Below are positions 39,260-49,887 of a DNA stretch of 64,000 nucleotides, one piece after another. The stretch is from the NCBI GenBank assembly GCA_046327715.1, contig JAXLXY010000006.1, forward strand, positions 124,001-188,000, written 5' to 3'. The notes under the pieces are model-generated. The model made no database searches and was not told where the DNA came from. It saw only the letters and a list, made by a program, of their open reading frames with translations. This DNA is from JADJOM01 sp046327715. GTDB taxonomy: Bacteria; Gemmatimonadota; Gemmatimonadetes; Gemmatimonadales; GWC2-71-9. Position numbers and translations under genes: made by a program. Every line of letters starts with the position of its first letter. The first letter of the stretch is position 1.

Positions 39260-40669
39260 CTAGGCCGGCGCGACCTGCCGATACACATAATCGAGCGGCG
39301 CGGTCGTCTCGGCCAGCGCCTGCTCGATGAGCGCATGCCGCGGGGCCAGGCTGCAGACGGGATCGGTGGCGGTGGCGTCTCCCGTCAGCGCGAAGGCCTG
39401 GCAGCGGCAGCCGCCGAAGTCCTGGCCCTTCCGGGGGCAGCTCCTGCAGGGCTCCTGCATCCAGGCGTCGCCGCGGAAGGCGTTGAAGATCGGGGCCTCG
39501 CGCCAGATCCAGGCGAGGTCGTGCTCGCGCACGTTGACGAACTCCAGGCCGGGGAGCTGGGTGGCGCCGTGGCAGGGCAGGGCGCGGCCGTCGGGCGTGA
39601 GCAGGATATAGACGTTGCCCCAGCCGCCGTAGCACGGCTTGGGCCAGGCCTCGTAGTAATCCGGCAGCACGTAGATGATCTGCATGCCGCCGCGATGGCG
39701 CTCGATCGCCGCCTCCGCCACCCGGCGCGAGCGTTCCACCTGCTCCCGGGTGGGCATGAGCATGCCGCGGTTCCTGAGCGCCCAGCCGTAGTACTGCGTG
39801 TTGGCCAGTTCGAGCCGGTCGGCCCCCGCCTCTGCCGCGAAGTCGATGATCTCCGGCAGCCGGTCGAGGTTGCCGCGATGGAGCACCACGTTCACCGAGA
39901 AGGCGAGGCCGAGCTCCTTCACCAGCCGGGCGGCGTCCTGCTTCTGCCGCCCCAGGGTAATGCCGGCGATCCGGTCGGCGTTGACCGGATCGGTGTCCTG
40001 GAAGGAGACCTGCACGTGGTCGATCCCGGCGGCCTGGAGCCGCTCGGCGCGCGCGCGAGTGAGCCCGAGGCCGCTGGTGACCAGCGTGGTGTACAGTCCC
40101 TCCGCCCGGGCGTGCGCCACCAGTTCCTCCAGGTCCTTCCGGACCAGGGGCTCGCCGCCGGAGAGCCCGAGCTGGAGCACCCCCAGCTCGCGGGCCTGGG
40201 TGAACACGCGCTTCCAGTCCTCGGTGCCGAGCTCGGCGTCGGCGCGGGACATCTCGAGCGGATTGGAGCAATACGGGCAGTGCAGCGGGCAGCGATAGGT
40301 GAGCTCGGCGAGCAGCGTGGTGGGCGTGCCGAGTTGCGGCGCCACCGCGGGGCGGCTCGGCGACTCGGCGGCGCGTGGGCTCGGCGCCTCGGCCGCGAGG
40401 GCCCCGGGCGTGACCAGCCCGCGCCGGGCCAGGTCGCCGACGTACTCCCGCACGTCGGCGAGGACGTCGGCGCCGTAGCGGGCCCCCAGCTCCCCGGCGA
40501 TGGCCGCGACGGTGCGGCTGCCGTCGCACAGCTCCAGGATGGCGCGGCCCGAGTCGTTGAGGAACATGGCCCCCTCCGGCCACAGCAGCACCGGCCGGTT
40601 GCGTACCCGGTCGTGGCCCAGCCGGGCCAGCCGCCACAGGCGGGGGCGCGCGTCAGTCGCGGTAGGCAT
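39260..40669 (-). CDS. pqqE: PqqD-PqqE fusion: PQQ peptide chaperone and radical SAM crosslinking enzyme
   Basis: The 469-residue protein joins PqqD (residues about 5-95; RNRPVLLWPEGAMFLNDSG, ILELCDGSRTVAAIAGELGARYG) to PqqE (about 110-469). PqqE has the radical SAM triad CPLHCPYC, and SPASM-type cysteines in the C-terminus (CYGGWGN, LPCHGA, CRSCP, GGCRC). PqqE installs the Glu-Tyr crosslink in PqqA with PqqD as peptide-binding partner, and such fusions are known in several groups. A proline- and alanine-rich linker connects them. The ATG at 40669 lies inside the pqqC end (17-bp overlap). Confidence 0.96.
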   Translation of the reverse strand: MPTATDARPRLWRLARLGHDRVRNRPVLLWPEGAMFLNDSGRAILELCDGSRTVAAIAGELGARYGADVLADVREYVGDLARRGLVTPGALAAEAPSPRAAESPSRPAVAPQLGTPTTLLAELTYRCPLHCPYCSNPLEMSRADAELGTEDWKRVFTQARELGVLQLGLSGGEPLVRKDLEELVAHARAEGLYTTLVTSGLGLTRARAERLQAAGIDHVQVSFQDTDPVNADRIAGITLGRQKQDAARLVKELGLAFSVNVVLHRGNLDRLPEIIDFAAEAGADRLELANTQYYGWALRNRGMLMPTREQVERSRRVAEAAIERHRGGMQIIYVLPDYYEAWPKPCYGGWGNVYILLTPDGRALPCHGATQLPGLEFVNVREHDLAWIWREAPIFNAFRGDAWMQEPCRSCPRKGQDFGGCRCQAFALTGDATATDPVCSLAPRHALIEQALAETTAPLDYVYRQVAPA

Positions 40670-41402
40670 TGTGGATCACGTCGATCAGGGCCCACAGCAT
40701 CTCGATCTTGAACCGGAGCGCCTCGAACGCTGCCCGCTGGGTCTCCACGGTGGTGCAGTGGCGCTGCACGATCGCGAGGCCGTGCTGGACGTCGCGCGGG
40801 GCCTGGACCAGCCGGCTGCGGAAGTAGTCGAGCGCTTCCGGCGCGATCCAGGGGTAGTGCCTCGGGAACGCCTCGATGCGCTGCTGGTGGATCTTCGGCG
40901 CAAACAGCTCCGTCAGCGAGCTGGCGCAGCCCTCCACCCAGGGCTTCGACTTGCAGAACCAGACGTACGATTCGCAGATGGTGCGGACCGCGGGGAGGAC
41001 GTGCCGCTCATCCTCCATCTCCTCCCGCGGCACGCCGAGCGCCACGCCCAGCCGGATCCACAGCTCGATCCCGCCCTCGCCGGGCCGGGTGCCGTCGTGG
41101 TCCACGATCCGCTGCAGCCACTCGCGCCGCACCGCGGGGTCGGGGCAGTTGGAGAGGATGGCCCCGTCCTTCCGCGGCACCACCCGCTGGTAGGCCAGGC
41201 GGTTCGCCACCCAGCCCTGGAACTGCCGCCGGGTGAGCGTGCCGGCGTACATCTGCTGGTGAAAGGGATGCTCCACGTAGTAGGAGCCGTGGAAGTTCCG
41301 CAGGGCGGCCTCGAGCTCCCCGGGCGTGAGCGGCCGGGCCAGGTCGGGAACCGGCGGCCGGGGCGGCGTGGCGAGGGCGGAGGCCTGGAGCGAGGTGGTC
41401 AT
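40653..41402 (-). CDS. pqqC: PqqC, PQQ synthase
   Basis: The 249-residue protein is a TenA-like oxidase that catalyses the final ring-closure and oxidation of the PQQ precursor. Family stretches such as HPFHQQMYAGTLTRRQFQGWVANRLAYQ, PRKDGAILSNCPD, EGCASSLTELFAP and FPRHYPWIAPEALDYFRSRLVQAP fit PqqC. Start ATG at 41402 is chosen because the upstream extension has no family similarity. It is 7 bp from the pqqB stop, so it is translated after pqqB. Confidence 0.97.
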   Translation of the reverse strand: MTTSLQASALATPPRPPVPDLARPLTPGELEAALRNFHGSYYVEHPFHQQMYAGTLTRRQFQGWVANRLAYQRVVPRKDGAILSNCPDPAVRREWLQRIVDHDGTRPGEGGIELWIRLGVALGVPREEMEDERHVLPAVRTICESYVWFCKSKPWVEGCASSLTELFAPKIHQQRIEAFPRHYPWIAPEALDYFRSRLVQAPRDVQHGLAIVQRHCTTVETQRAAFEALRFKIEMLWALIDVIHNAYRD

Positions 41403-41409
41403 GGGGAGC

Positions 41410-42318
41410 TCACACCCGGAAGCGCATGCCGTCGTCGCCCACCGTGAGCCCCGCATCCCTGACCGCGGCGCGCTCCGGTGAGTCCTCGACCAGCATCGGG
41501 TTCGAGTTGTTGAGGTGGGTGTAGACCTTCCGGGCGCAGGGGAGGCTTCGCAGCCGCGCCAGGCTGCCCTCGGGCCCCCCCACCGGGAGGTGGTCCATCT
41601 GGCGCGCGGTGCGCTCCGAGAGGCCGAGCCGGATCATCTCGTCATCGGCCCAGAAGGTGCCGTCGAAGAGCAGCAGGTCGGCCGCGCCGAGCCGCGCGGC
41701 GAGCGCCGGGTCGAGCCCGCCGCACCCGGGCACGAAGGCGAGCGTGCCGCCCGTGCCGCGATCGGTGACCAGCAGGCCAACCGTATGGCCTGGGAGGTCG
41801 CGGCGCGCGAAGCGGGGCGGGTCGCCCGGCACCGCCACCGGGGTGACCACGAGCCCGCTGCCGCCGCCGTCGTGGTAGCGGAGCTCGGCCGGCTGCTCCA
41901 GGGCGAGTTCGTGTTCCACCACCCGCGCAAAGGCATAGGTCACCGGCACGATGCGCGAATCGTGGTTGAGGACCTCGAGCACCGCGCGGGTGGCGTAGAG
42001 CTCCAGCCGCCGGCCCTCGCGCAGCAGGGCGATGCCCAGGGTATGGTCCAGCTCGGCGTCGGTGGGGACGATCCCCTCGACGGGCACGTGGCGCAGTGCC
42101 TCGCCGGGGCGCCCATCCAGGTGGCGCAGCTGGTCGCGGACGTCGGGCGAGGCGTTGAGCAGGAACCAGCGGCGGCCGTCGGCGGAAATGGCCACCGAGG
42201 ACTGGCTCCGGGGGTGGGCCCGGACCGGGTCCGTCCGCGCGATGCGGCACGGGGGGCACCAGCAGTTCCACTGGGGGAACCCGCCGCCCGCGGCGGTGCC
42301 GAGGAGGATGACGTCCAT
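41410..42318 (-). CDS. pqqB: PqqB, PQQ biosynthesis protein (metallo-beta-lactamase fold)
   Basis: The 302-residue protein begins with LLGTAAGGGFPQWNCWCPPCRIAR, the PqqB start with zinc-binding cysteines, and has DAELDHTLG in place of the HxHxDH of true beta-lactamases, as in PqqB. The conserved HLNNSNPML near the C-terminus is present. PqqB is thought to hydroxylate or hydrolyse the PQQ intermediate. The gene lies 60 bp downstream of pqqA, with a hairpin in between. Confidence 0.96.
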   Translation of the reverse strand: MDVILLGTAAGGGFPQWNCWCPPCRIARTDPVRAHPRSQSSVAISADGRRWFLLNASPDVRDQLRHLDGRPGEALRHVPVEGIVPTDAELDHTLGIALLREGRRLELYATRAVLEVLNHDSRIVPVTYAFARVVEHELALEQPAELRYHDGGGSGLVVTPVAVPGDPPRFARRDLPGHTVGLLVTDRGTGGTLAFVPGCGGLDPALAARLGAADLLLFDGTFWADDEMIRLGLSERTARQMDHLPVGGPEGSLARLRSLPCARKVYTHLNNSNPMLVEDSPERAAVRDAGLTVGDDGMRFRV

Positions 42319-42334
42319 GGGAGTGGAAATGGAA

Positions 42335-42363
42335 ACGGGGCCCGCGATGATCGCGAGCCCCGT
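42335..42363 (-). terminator. Hairpin between pqqA and pqqB, probable attenuator
   Basis: ACGGGGC (42335-42341) pairs with GCCCCGT (42357-42363), and CGCGA (42343-42347) with TCGCG (42351-42355) around a 3-base loop, so the combined stem has 12 pairs with single-base bulges. On the minus strand it is followed by TTCCATTTCC, a modest U-tract. It would lower expression of pqqB and later genes relative to pqqA, as described for other pqq operons. Confidence 0.65.
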
Positions 42364-42378
42364 CCGGTGCGTCGGACC

Positions 42379-42453
42379 TTAGAGGGTCGCGACGTACGCG
42401 GTGACTTCCATGGTCACGGCGACGACTTCGGCTTCGGGCTTGGTCCAGGTCAT
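42379..42453 (-). CDS. pqqA: PqqA, PQQ precursor peptide
   Basis: A 24-residue peptide, starting at ATG 42453 and ending at TAA 42379, contains the required Glu-x-x-x-Tyr in EVTAY, at residues 16-20, where the PqqE crosslink forms. Its N-terminal MTWTKP matches PqqA from other bacteria. The gene is directly upstream of pqqB in the same direction, too short for normal ORF finding. A GGAG lies 8-10 bases upstream of the start. The peptide supplies Glu and Tyr to pyrroloquinoline quinone. Confidence 0.95.
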   Translation of the reverse strand: MTWTKPEAEVVAVTMEVTAYVATL

Positions 42454-42671
42454 GGTCGTTGCTCCGCAGAGAGGTAGGAGGTCGGTGGGTGGAACCACCC
42501 AGTCGGGCGGAGGGAACACCCGACGTCGCCCGGAAGAATGCAGGCGGCGTGCCGTCGCACCGGTGGGCGCGGATCCCGGCCTAAATGCCTTGTGCGGCGA
42601 GCGTTAGGACTGGCGTGACCGGTTTCCGTCCCTGGGCCCGAGGCTGGGTGAGGAAACCCACCTGGGCCGTA

Positions 42672-44074
<1,403 letters not shown>

Positions 44075-44078
<4 letters not shown>

Positions 44079-45604
44079 GCCGCGCTCCCCGCCGCGGTCA
44101 CGGGCAGCCACACGGTGACGGTGGTGCCGCGCCCCCGCGCGCTCTCGATCGCCAGGCTGCCGCCGTGCTGCTCCACGAACCGGCGGGCGGTGGCCACGCC
44201 CAGGCCGGTGCCCTCCGGCCGGGTGGTGAAGAATGGCTGCCCCACCTGCGGCAGCGCCTCCGCGGCGATGCCGCGGCCGGTGTCGGACAGCCGCAGTCCT
44301 ACCCCGGGGCGGCCGTCCGGGCCGGGGGCCGCGGCGGCCGCGAGGGTGAGGTGGCCGCCGTCCGGCATGGCGTCGAAGGCATTGGAGATGAGTTCCACCA
44401 GCGTCTGCTCCAGTTTGACCGCGTCCGCCGCGATGTCGGGGAGGTCGTCGGGCACCTGCAGGTCCACCTGCACGCCCTGGCTCCGGGCGCGCTCGGCAAA
44501 GGCCGGCAGCGCCTGCCCGACCAGCGCCGCGAGCCGCTCCGGCTGCGGACGAAAGGGCGACGGGCGCGAGAAGGCAAGGAGGTGGGTGATCCGCCGGTCG
44601 AGCCGGTCCACCTCGGCGATGATGGCGGCGAGCTGCTCGGGCGCGGCCGGCGACTGGGGATGCCGGAGCACCAGCTGGGCCGAGGCCCGCAGGCTGGCGA
44701 GCGGGTTCTTGAGGCCGTGGGCCACCGCCGCGGACATCTCGCCGATCGAGGCCAGCTTCTCGGACTGCACCAGCTGCGCCTGGGTCCGCTCCAGCTGGGC
44801 CACCTTGGCCTGCAGCTGTTCGGTGAGCCCGACCATGTCCGCCCGCGACTGGCGCAGGCTCGCGGTCATCTGCGCGAACGACCGCGCCAGCTCGCCGATC
44901 TCGTCGGCCGAGCGTGCCTCGATCGGGTGCTCCAGGTTGCCCTGGGCCACCACCGCCATGGCGGCACGCAGCTCGTTGATGGGCCGGGCCAGGCTCCGCG
45001 CCATGAGCCACGCCGCGCCCAGGCCCGCCACCACCGCCACCAGGAAGATCGCGATGAGGGCACGCTGCTCGGTGCGCACGATGGCCGCCACGCCGGCGAA
45101 GGCGCCCGAGACGCTGGTCTCGCGGGTGCGGCGGTAGACCTGGCGGTTGAGCGCGGTGAGCGCGGGCTGCAGCCGGGTGCGGAGCTCGAGCTGCGCGGTG
45201 CGGTAGGCCAGGGCGCGGTCGCCCCGGTCGACCAGCCCGAAGACGCTGTCGCTCATCCGGGTGAACTGCTGCTGGATGCCCCAGACCTGCTCCGCGAGCG
45301 GCGCCTCGTCCGGCGCAAGCTCGGCGCGCCAGCGGTCATACCAGTACTGCACGACCTCGCCGGCCAGCTGGTACTCCCGGCGCGCGCCGGGATCGAGGCC
45401 CGTCAGGTAGCGCCAGACCACCTCGGTCTGGTTGAACATGGCGGTCTCGAGCTCGGCGTAGGTGCGGCTGCGGCCCAGCCGGTCGCCGAGGGTCTCCAGG
45501 GCGCGCTGCTCCAGCGCATTGCTGCGGATGGCCTCCACGCCGATGAGCAGGGCCGGCAGCACCATCAGCGACACGCCGAGGAGGAGCTTGCGCTGGAAGG
45601 TCAT
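44075..45604 (-). CDS. Membrane sensor histidine kinase
   Basis: The 509-residue kinase has two membrane helices (residues 8-24 and about 180-200), an intervening extracytoplasmic helical domain of about 155 residues, a HAMP domain (about 200-255), coiled coil, a HisKA box MSAAVAHGLKNPLASL with H296, and an HATPase domain with LVELISNAFDAMP, DTGRGI and GTGLGVATAR. It is the cognate kinase of the NtrC-type regulator, whose gene overlaps it (ATGA). The sensor domain has no recognised family, so the signal is unknown. Confidence 0.93.
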
Positions 45605-45677
45605 GCCGGGAATTAGCGCCGCGTGACGGGCAGGGGGAAGGGGCGTCCGGGCTGGCGGGCCACGGCCCGGCGCGTGC

Positions 45678-47135
45678 TCAGCCGCCGCGCTCCAGGGCCT
45701 GCCCCACGGTCGCGAGCCCGGCCAGGAGCCGCTCGAGGTGCTCCAGCCCGGTGCGCGGGTTCATGAGGGTGGTGCGCAGCACCCGCTGGCCGCCCAGCAC
45801 TGTCGTGGTGATCCAGCCGTCGCCGGCCTGGTTGTAGCGCTGCCGCAGCTCGAAGTTGAGCTGGTCGAGCGCCGCACCGGAGACGGTGCCGCCGCCGACG
45901 TAGCGGAAGCAGAGGATGTTCGACTCGGGGGTGTGGACCGCCGCGAAGGCGGGATGGGCCTCGACCAGCCGGTGCAGCGTGGTGGTCATCTCGCAGAGGC
46001 GGTCGTACAGCCGGCCGATGCCGTCGGCGCCGTAACGCTCCAGCGCGAGCCAGAGCTTGATCGCGTCGGCCCGGCGGGAGCACTGGAAGCTGCGGACGCC
46101 CTGGTCCCACACCCGCTCGCCCGCCGCGCCGTGGAACAGGTAGGGCGCCCGCTGGGCAAAGGCCTGGTCGAGGTCGCGCTCCTCGCGCACCAGCACCAGG
46201 CCGGCGGCCAGCGGCAGCAGCATCATCTTGTGCGGATCCCATGCGATCGAGCGCGCCCGCCCGATCCCGGCGAGCCGGTGGCGGTGCCGTTCCGAGAGCA
46301 GCGCCGAGGCCCCGTGCGCACCGTCGACGTGCAGCCAGAGCCCCCGCCGCTCGCACTCGGTGCCGATGGCGTCGAGGTCGTCGAAGGCGCCGACCGGCGT
46401 GGAGCCCGCGGTGGCCACCACGGCCATGACCGGGCGGCCTTCGCGGGCCAGGCGATCGAGGATGGCGCGGAGGGCCGTCACGTCCATGTGCCAGTCGCGC
46501 ATCGGGACCGGGATCCCGGCCCGGAGGCCGAGGCCGAGGGCGCCGATGGCGCGGGTGACGGCGTAGTGGGCCTGCTCACCGTAGACCACCACCGGTGGGT
46601 CGGCGCCGACGCCCTGTTCCCAGGCGTCGGGGAGCGCGGCCGCGCGGGCCGCGAGCAGGGCGGAGAAGGTGGCCTCGGTGCCGCCGGAGGTGAGGGTGCC
46701 GCCGCAGGCGGGGCCGTAGCCCGCGAGCGCGCCGAACCAGCGCACCAGCTGGTGCTCGATGGCGTTGGCGCTGGGCGACATCTCGCGCACGGCGGTGGAG
46801 CCGTTCACCGCGCTGATCAGCGCCTCGATCCAGATCGTCGCCGGGAGCGGTGCCGAGACCTGGTGCCCCATGTACATCGGGTGGGTGAGCCGGGTGACAT
46901 CGCCGAGCACCTCGCGCTCCAGGCGCTCGAGCACCTCGGCGAGCGGGTGGCCGCCGGTCGGCAGCGGGCCGGCGAACCGGGCGGCGAGTTCCTCTGCGGT
47001 CCGCGCGGTCGAGACGGGGCCCTCCCCGCGGCCGGTCCGGGCAAGGTACCGCGCCACGAGGTCGAGCACGCGCTCGCCGGCGTCGCGGGAGGCGTCGGCG
47101 GCCAGCGCGTCGAGGATCGGGTCGGGCAGGGGCAT
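45678..47135 (-). CDS. PLP-dependent group II amino acid decarboxylase
   Basis: The 485-residue protein is of the aromatic amino acid/glutamate/diaminobutyrate decarboxylase group: HPMYMGHQVSAPLPATIWIEALISAVN early, HVDGAHGASALLSE with PLP-stacking His and Asp, and WDPHKMMLLP with the Schiff-base lysine K303. It would decarboxylate an amino acid; candidate substrates are diaminobutyrate, tyrosine or related, but cannot be told apart by motif. It follows the efflux genes at 42 bp, on the same strand, so cotranscription with them is possible. Confidence 0.86.
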   Translation of the reverse strand: MPLPDPILDALAADASRDAGERVLDLVARYLARTGRGEGPVSTARTAEELAARFAGPLPTGGHPLAEVLERLEREVLGDVTRLTHPMYMGHQVSAPLPATIWIEALISAVNGSTAVREMSPSANAIEHQLVRWFGALAGYGPACGGTLTSGGTEATFSALLAARAAALPDAWEQGVGADPPVVVYGEQAHYAVTRAIGALGLGLRAGIPVPMRDWHMDVTALRAILDRLAREGRPVMAVVATAGSTPVGAFDDLDAIGTECERRGLWLHVDGAHGASALLSERHRHRLAGIGRARSIAWDPHKMMLLPLAAGLVLVREERDLDQAFAQRAPYLFHGAAGERVWDQGVRSFQCSRRADAIKLWLALERYGADGIGRLYDRLCEMTTTLHRLVEAHPAFAAVHTPESNILCFRYVGGGTVSGAALDQLNFELRQRYNQAGDGWITTTVLGGQRVLRTTLMNPRTGLEHLERLLAGLATVGQALERGG

Positions 47136-47177
47136 GGGGGAGCAAATCTACCACGGCGCGCGCCGGTGGCGCCCCGC

Positions 47178-48767
47178 CTAGTGGGCCGGCGGGGCCCCGC
47201 CCTGGGTGCGGCCGGTCCGGAAGGCGAGCAGCAGCGGCAGCGCCAGCACGAAGGTGATGCCCATGATCAGGAACACCTTCTCGAACGCGAGCACGCTGGC
47301 CTGCAGGTGGAGCTTGCGGTCGAGCAGGGCGAGCGCCCGGGTCTCGGCCTCGAGGGCCGTCCCGCCCAGCCGGGCCAGCCGCGCCGTCACGCCCTGCAGC
47401 CAGGCCGCGGTGGCGGGCTCGGTGACGGCCAGGTGGGCGCGGAGCGCCTCCCGTCCCTGCTCGGTGAAGCGGGTGAGCAGGGTGGCCGCGACCGCGATGC
47501 CGAAGCTGCCGCCCAGCTGGCGCGAGAGGTTGAAGAGCCCGGTGCCCTGGGCCAGCTGGTCGCGGCGCAGGTCGGCCACCGCCACCTGGGTGAGGGGGAC
47601 GAAGATCAGGCCGAGCCCCACGCCGCGCAGGATCATCGGGAGCAGCAGGTCGTGCATCCCGATGTCGAGGGTGAAGTGGAAGTGCAGCCACATCGACCAG
47701 AAGAAGAGCCCGACCCCCGTCACGATGAACAGCCGGGCGTCCGCGCGCGCGGTGAGCCGCCCCGTGATGGCCATGGTGATGGCGCTGGCGATGGCGCCGG
47801 GCAGGATCACCCGCCCCGTGTCCCAGGCGGTGTAGCCGAGGCTCCCCTGCAGGAACACCGGGAGGGCGAACACGCTGGCGTAGAGCGCAAAGCCCAGCAG
47901 CAGGCCGAAGGTCACGCCCGAGGCGAGCTGCCGGTTGCGCAGGATGCGCAGGTCCACGACGGGGTGGGCCGCGCGGAGCTCCTGCCAGATGAATCCCGCG
48001 ATCGCCGCGACGGCGATGACGGTCTCCGCCACGATCTCGCGCGACTCGAACCACCCCCGGGATTCCCCCCGCTCCAGCAGCACCTGCAGGGTGCCGATGC
48101 CCACGATCAGCAGCCCGAGCCCGGGCCAGTCGATGGCGTCCACCCGGTGGACCTCGTGCTCCGGCTCGGGCACGTAGCGCCAGGTGAGCAGCGCGGCGAT
48201 CACGCCGAGCGGCAGGTTGATGTAGAAGATCCAGGGCCACGAGTAGTTGTCGGTGATCCACCCGCCGAGCGTGGGCCCGAGGGTGGGACCCACCATCACG
48301 CCCATGCCGAAGATGGCCATGGCCTGGCCCCGCTCGCGCAGCGGGAAGACGTCGAACAGGATGGCCTGGGCGGTGGAGATGAGGGCCCCGCCGCCGATCC
48401 CCTGCAGCACCCGCGCGGCCACCAGCTCCTCGAGCGTGTGGGCGTTGCCGCACAGCAGCGAGGCGATCGTGAAGAGCACGATCGAGCCGGTGTAGTAGTT
48501 GCGCCGCCCGAAGCGGTCGGAGAGCCAGCTGGTGAGCGGCAGGATGATCACGTTGGCCACGATGTAGCCGGTGCTCACCCAGGCGATCTCCTCCAGCGTG
48601 GCGCCCAGGTTGCCCATCATGTGGGGGATGGCCACGTTCACGATGCTCGTGTCCACCAGCTCGAGCACGCTGGCGGAGACCACCGCGAAGGCGATCAGGT
48701 AGCGGTGCCGGTACACCTCCTCGCGGCTCAGCCGCGGGACGCGCGCCGGCAGGGCGAAGGTGGCCAT
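47178..48767 (-). CDS. EmrB/QacA-type (DHA2) MFS drug efflux protein
   Basis: The 529-residue transporter has 14 predicted helices and the DHA2 pattern VSASVLELVDTSIVNVAIP, WVSTGYIVANVIILPLTSWLSDRFGRRNYY (motif A), LQGIGGGALISTAQAILFDVFPLRERGQAMAIFGMGVMVGPTLGPTLGGW (motif C). It should export amphiphilic compounds through the EmrA adapter and TolC encoded upstream. It ends 42 bp before the decarboxylase start. Substrate cannot be told from sequence. Confidence 0.94.
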   Translation of the reverse strand: MATFALPARVPRLSREEVYRHRYLIAFAVVSASVLELVDTSIVNVAIPHMMGNLGATLEEIAWVSTGYIVANVIILPLTSWLSDRFGRRNYYTGSIVLFTIASLLCGNAHTLEELVAARVLQGIGGGALISTAQAILFDVFPLRERGQAMAIFGMGVMVGPTLGPTLGGWITDNYSWPWIFYINLPLGVIAALLTWRYVPEPEHEVHRVDAIDWPGLGLLIVGIGTLQVLLERGESRGWFESREIVAETVIAVAAIAGFIWQELRAAHPVVDLRILRNRQLASGVTFGLLLGFALYASVFALPVFLQGSLGYTAWDTGRVILPGAIASAITMAITGRLTARADARLFIVTGVGLFFWSMWLHFHFTLDIGMHDLLLPMILRGVGLGLIFVPLTQVAVADLRRDQLAQGTGLFNLSRQLGGSFGIAVAATLLTRFTEQGREALRAHLAVTEPATAAWLQGVTARLARLGGTALEAETRALALLDRKLHLQASVLAFEKVFLIMGITFVLALPLLLAFRTGRTQGGAPPAH

Positions 48768-48771
48768 GCGC

Positions 48772-49887
48772 CTAGCGGGTCCGGATGGTGGCCACGACCG
48801 ACATGCCGGGGCGCAGCGGGTGCGCCGGGTCCGGGGCGCCCACCTCGATCCGCACCGGGACCCGCTGCACCACCTTGGTGAAGTTGCCGGTGGCGTTGTC
48901 GGGCGGGAGCAGCGCGAAGCGCGCCCCGGTGGCCGGGCTCAGGCTGGAGACCTGGCCGGTGAAGGTCTGTCCCGGGTAGGCGTCCACCGTGAAGCTGACG
49001 GAGTCGCCCACGCGCACCGCCTCCACCTCGGTTTCCTTGAGGTTGGCGGTCACCCACACGCCGCTGTCGGGGATCACCGACATGAGCGTCTGCCCCACCT
49101 GCACCAGCGCGCCGGGCTCCACCGCCCGCCGCCCGATCACACCGGCGACCGGGGCGGTGAGCACGGTGTAGCTGAGCTGCAGCCGGGCGCTGGCCACGGC
49201 GGCCTCCGCGCTGGCGATCCGCGCCGCGGCGGCGCCGACGCCCGCGGCGAAGGCATGGACCTGCTCCGCCGCCGCCCCCGCCTGGCGGCGCGCCGCCTCG
49301 AGGTTGGCGGCGGCGGCGTCGGCCGCGGCCTGGGCCGCATCGAGCTGCTGTGCCGCCACGATGCCCCGGTCGGCCAGCCCGCGCAGCCGCGCCAGGTCGG
49401 CCCGGGCCTTCCGGTCGGCCGCCTCCGCGCTCGCCACCGTGGCGGTGGTGGACTGGGCCTGCGCCTCGCTCGCCGCCAGCTGCGCCTGCACCTGGCCGGG
49501 CACCCGCCGGCTGCCGCCGGTGGCGCGGGCATTGGCGAGCTCCGCCTCCGCCTGGGCCAGGCGCACCCGGAGGTCCCGGTCATCGAGGACCACCAGCGTG
49601 TCGCCGGCGCGCACCGCCTGGTTCTCCTCCACCCGGACCGTGCTCACGAAGGCCTGGACCTTGGGCGCGATGGGCGTGATGTGGCCGTCGACCTGGGCGT
49701 TGTCGGTCGAGACATGGCTCAGGTTGAACTGATAGCGCCGCCAGCCCCAGAGGGCGGCGACGAGCACGCCCACCAGGGCGATCACGAGGGGCAGGGGGCG
49801 GCGACGGGCCTTCACCGGCTGGGCGAGGGCGGTCGGGGTCTCGAGGACGGCGTCGGACATGGCGCGGGTTCCGCGGTCGGGGGTCAT
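48772..49887 (-). CDS. EmrA/HlyD-type membrane fusion protein
   Basis: The 371-residue protein has a single N-terminal helix (about residues 32-50), the biotinyl-lipoyl-like halves (VSTDNAQVDGHITPIAPKVQAFVSTVRVEENQAVRAGDTLVVLD), a long coiled-coil hairpin rich in alanine (about 90-210), and a C-terminal beta-barrel (VIGRRAVEPGALVQVGQTLMSVIP). It links the EmrB-type pump with TolC. The ATG at 49887 overlaps the TolC stop by 4 bp; an ATG at 49860 is an alternative start. Confidence 0.93.
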   Translation of the reverse strand: MTPDRGTRAMSDAVLETPTALAQPVKARRRPLPLVIALVGVLVAALWGWRRYQFNLSHVSTDNAQVDGHITPIAPKVQAFVSTVRVEENQAVRAGDTLVVLDDRDLRVRLAQAEAELANARATGGSRRVPGQVQAQLAASEAQAQSTTATVASAEAADRKARADLARLRGLADRGIVAAQQLDAAQAAADAAAANLEAARRQAGAAAEQVHAFAAGVGAAAARIASAEAAVASARLQLSYTVLTAPVAGVIGRRAVEPGALVQVGQTLMSVIPDSGVWVTANLKETEVEAVRVGDSVSFTVDAYPGQTFTGQVSSLSPATGARFALLPPDNATGNFTKVVQRVPVRIEVGAPDPAHPLRPGMSVVATIRTR

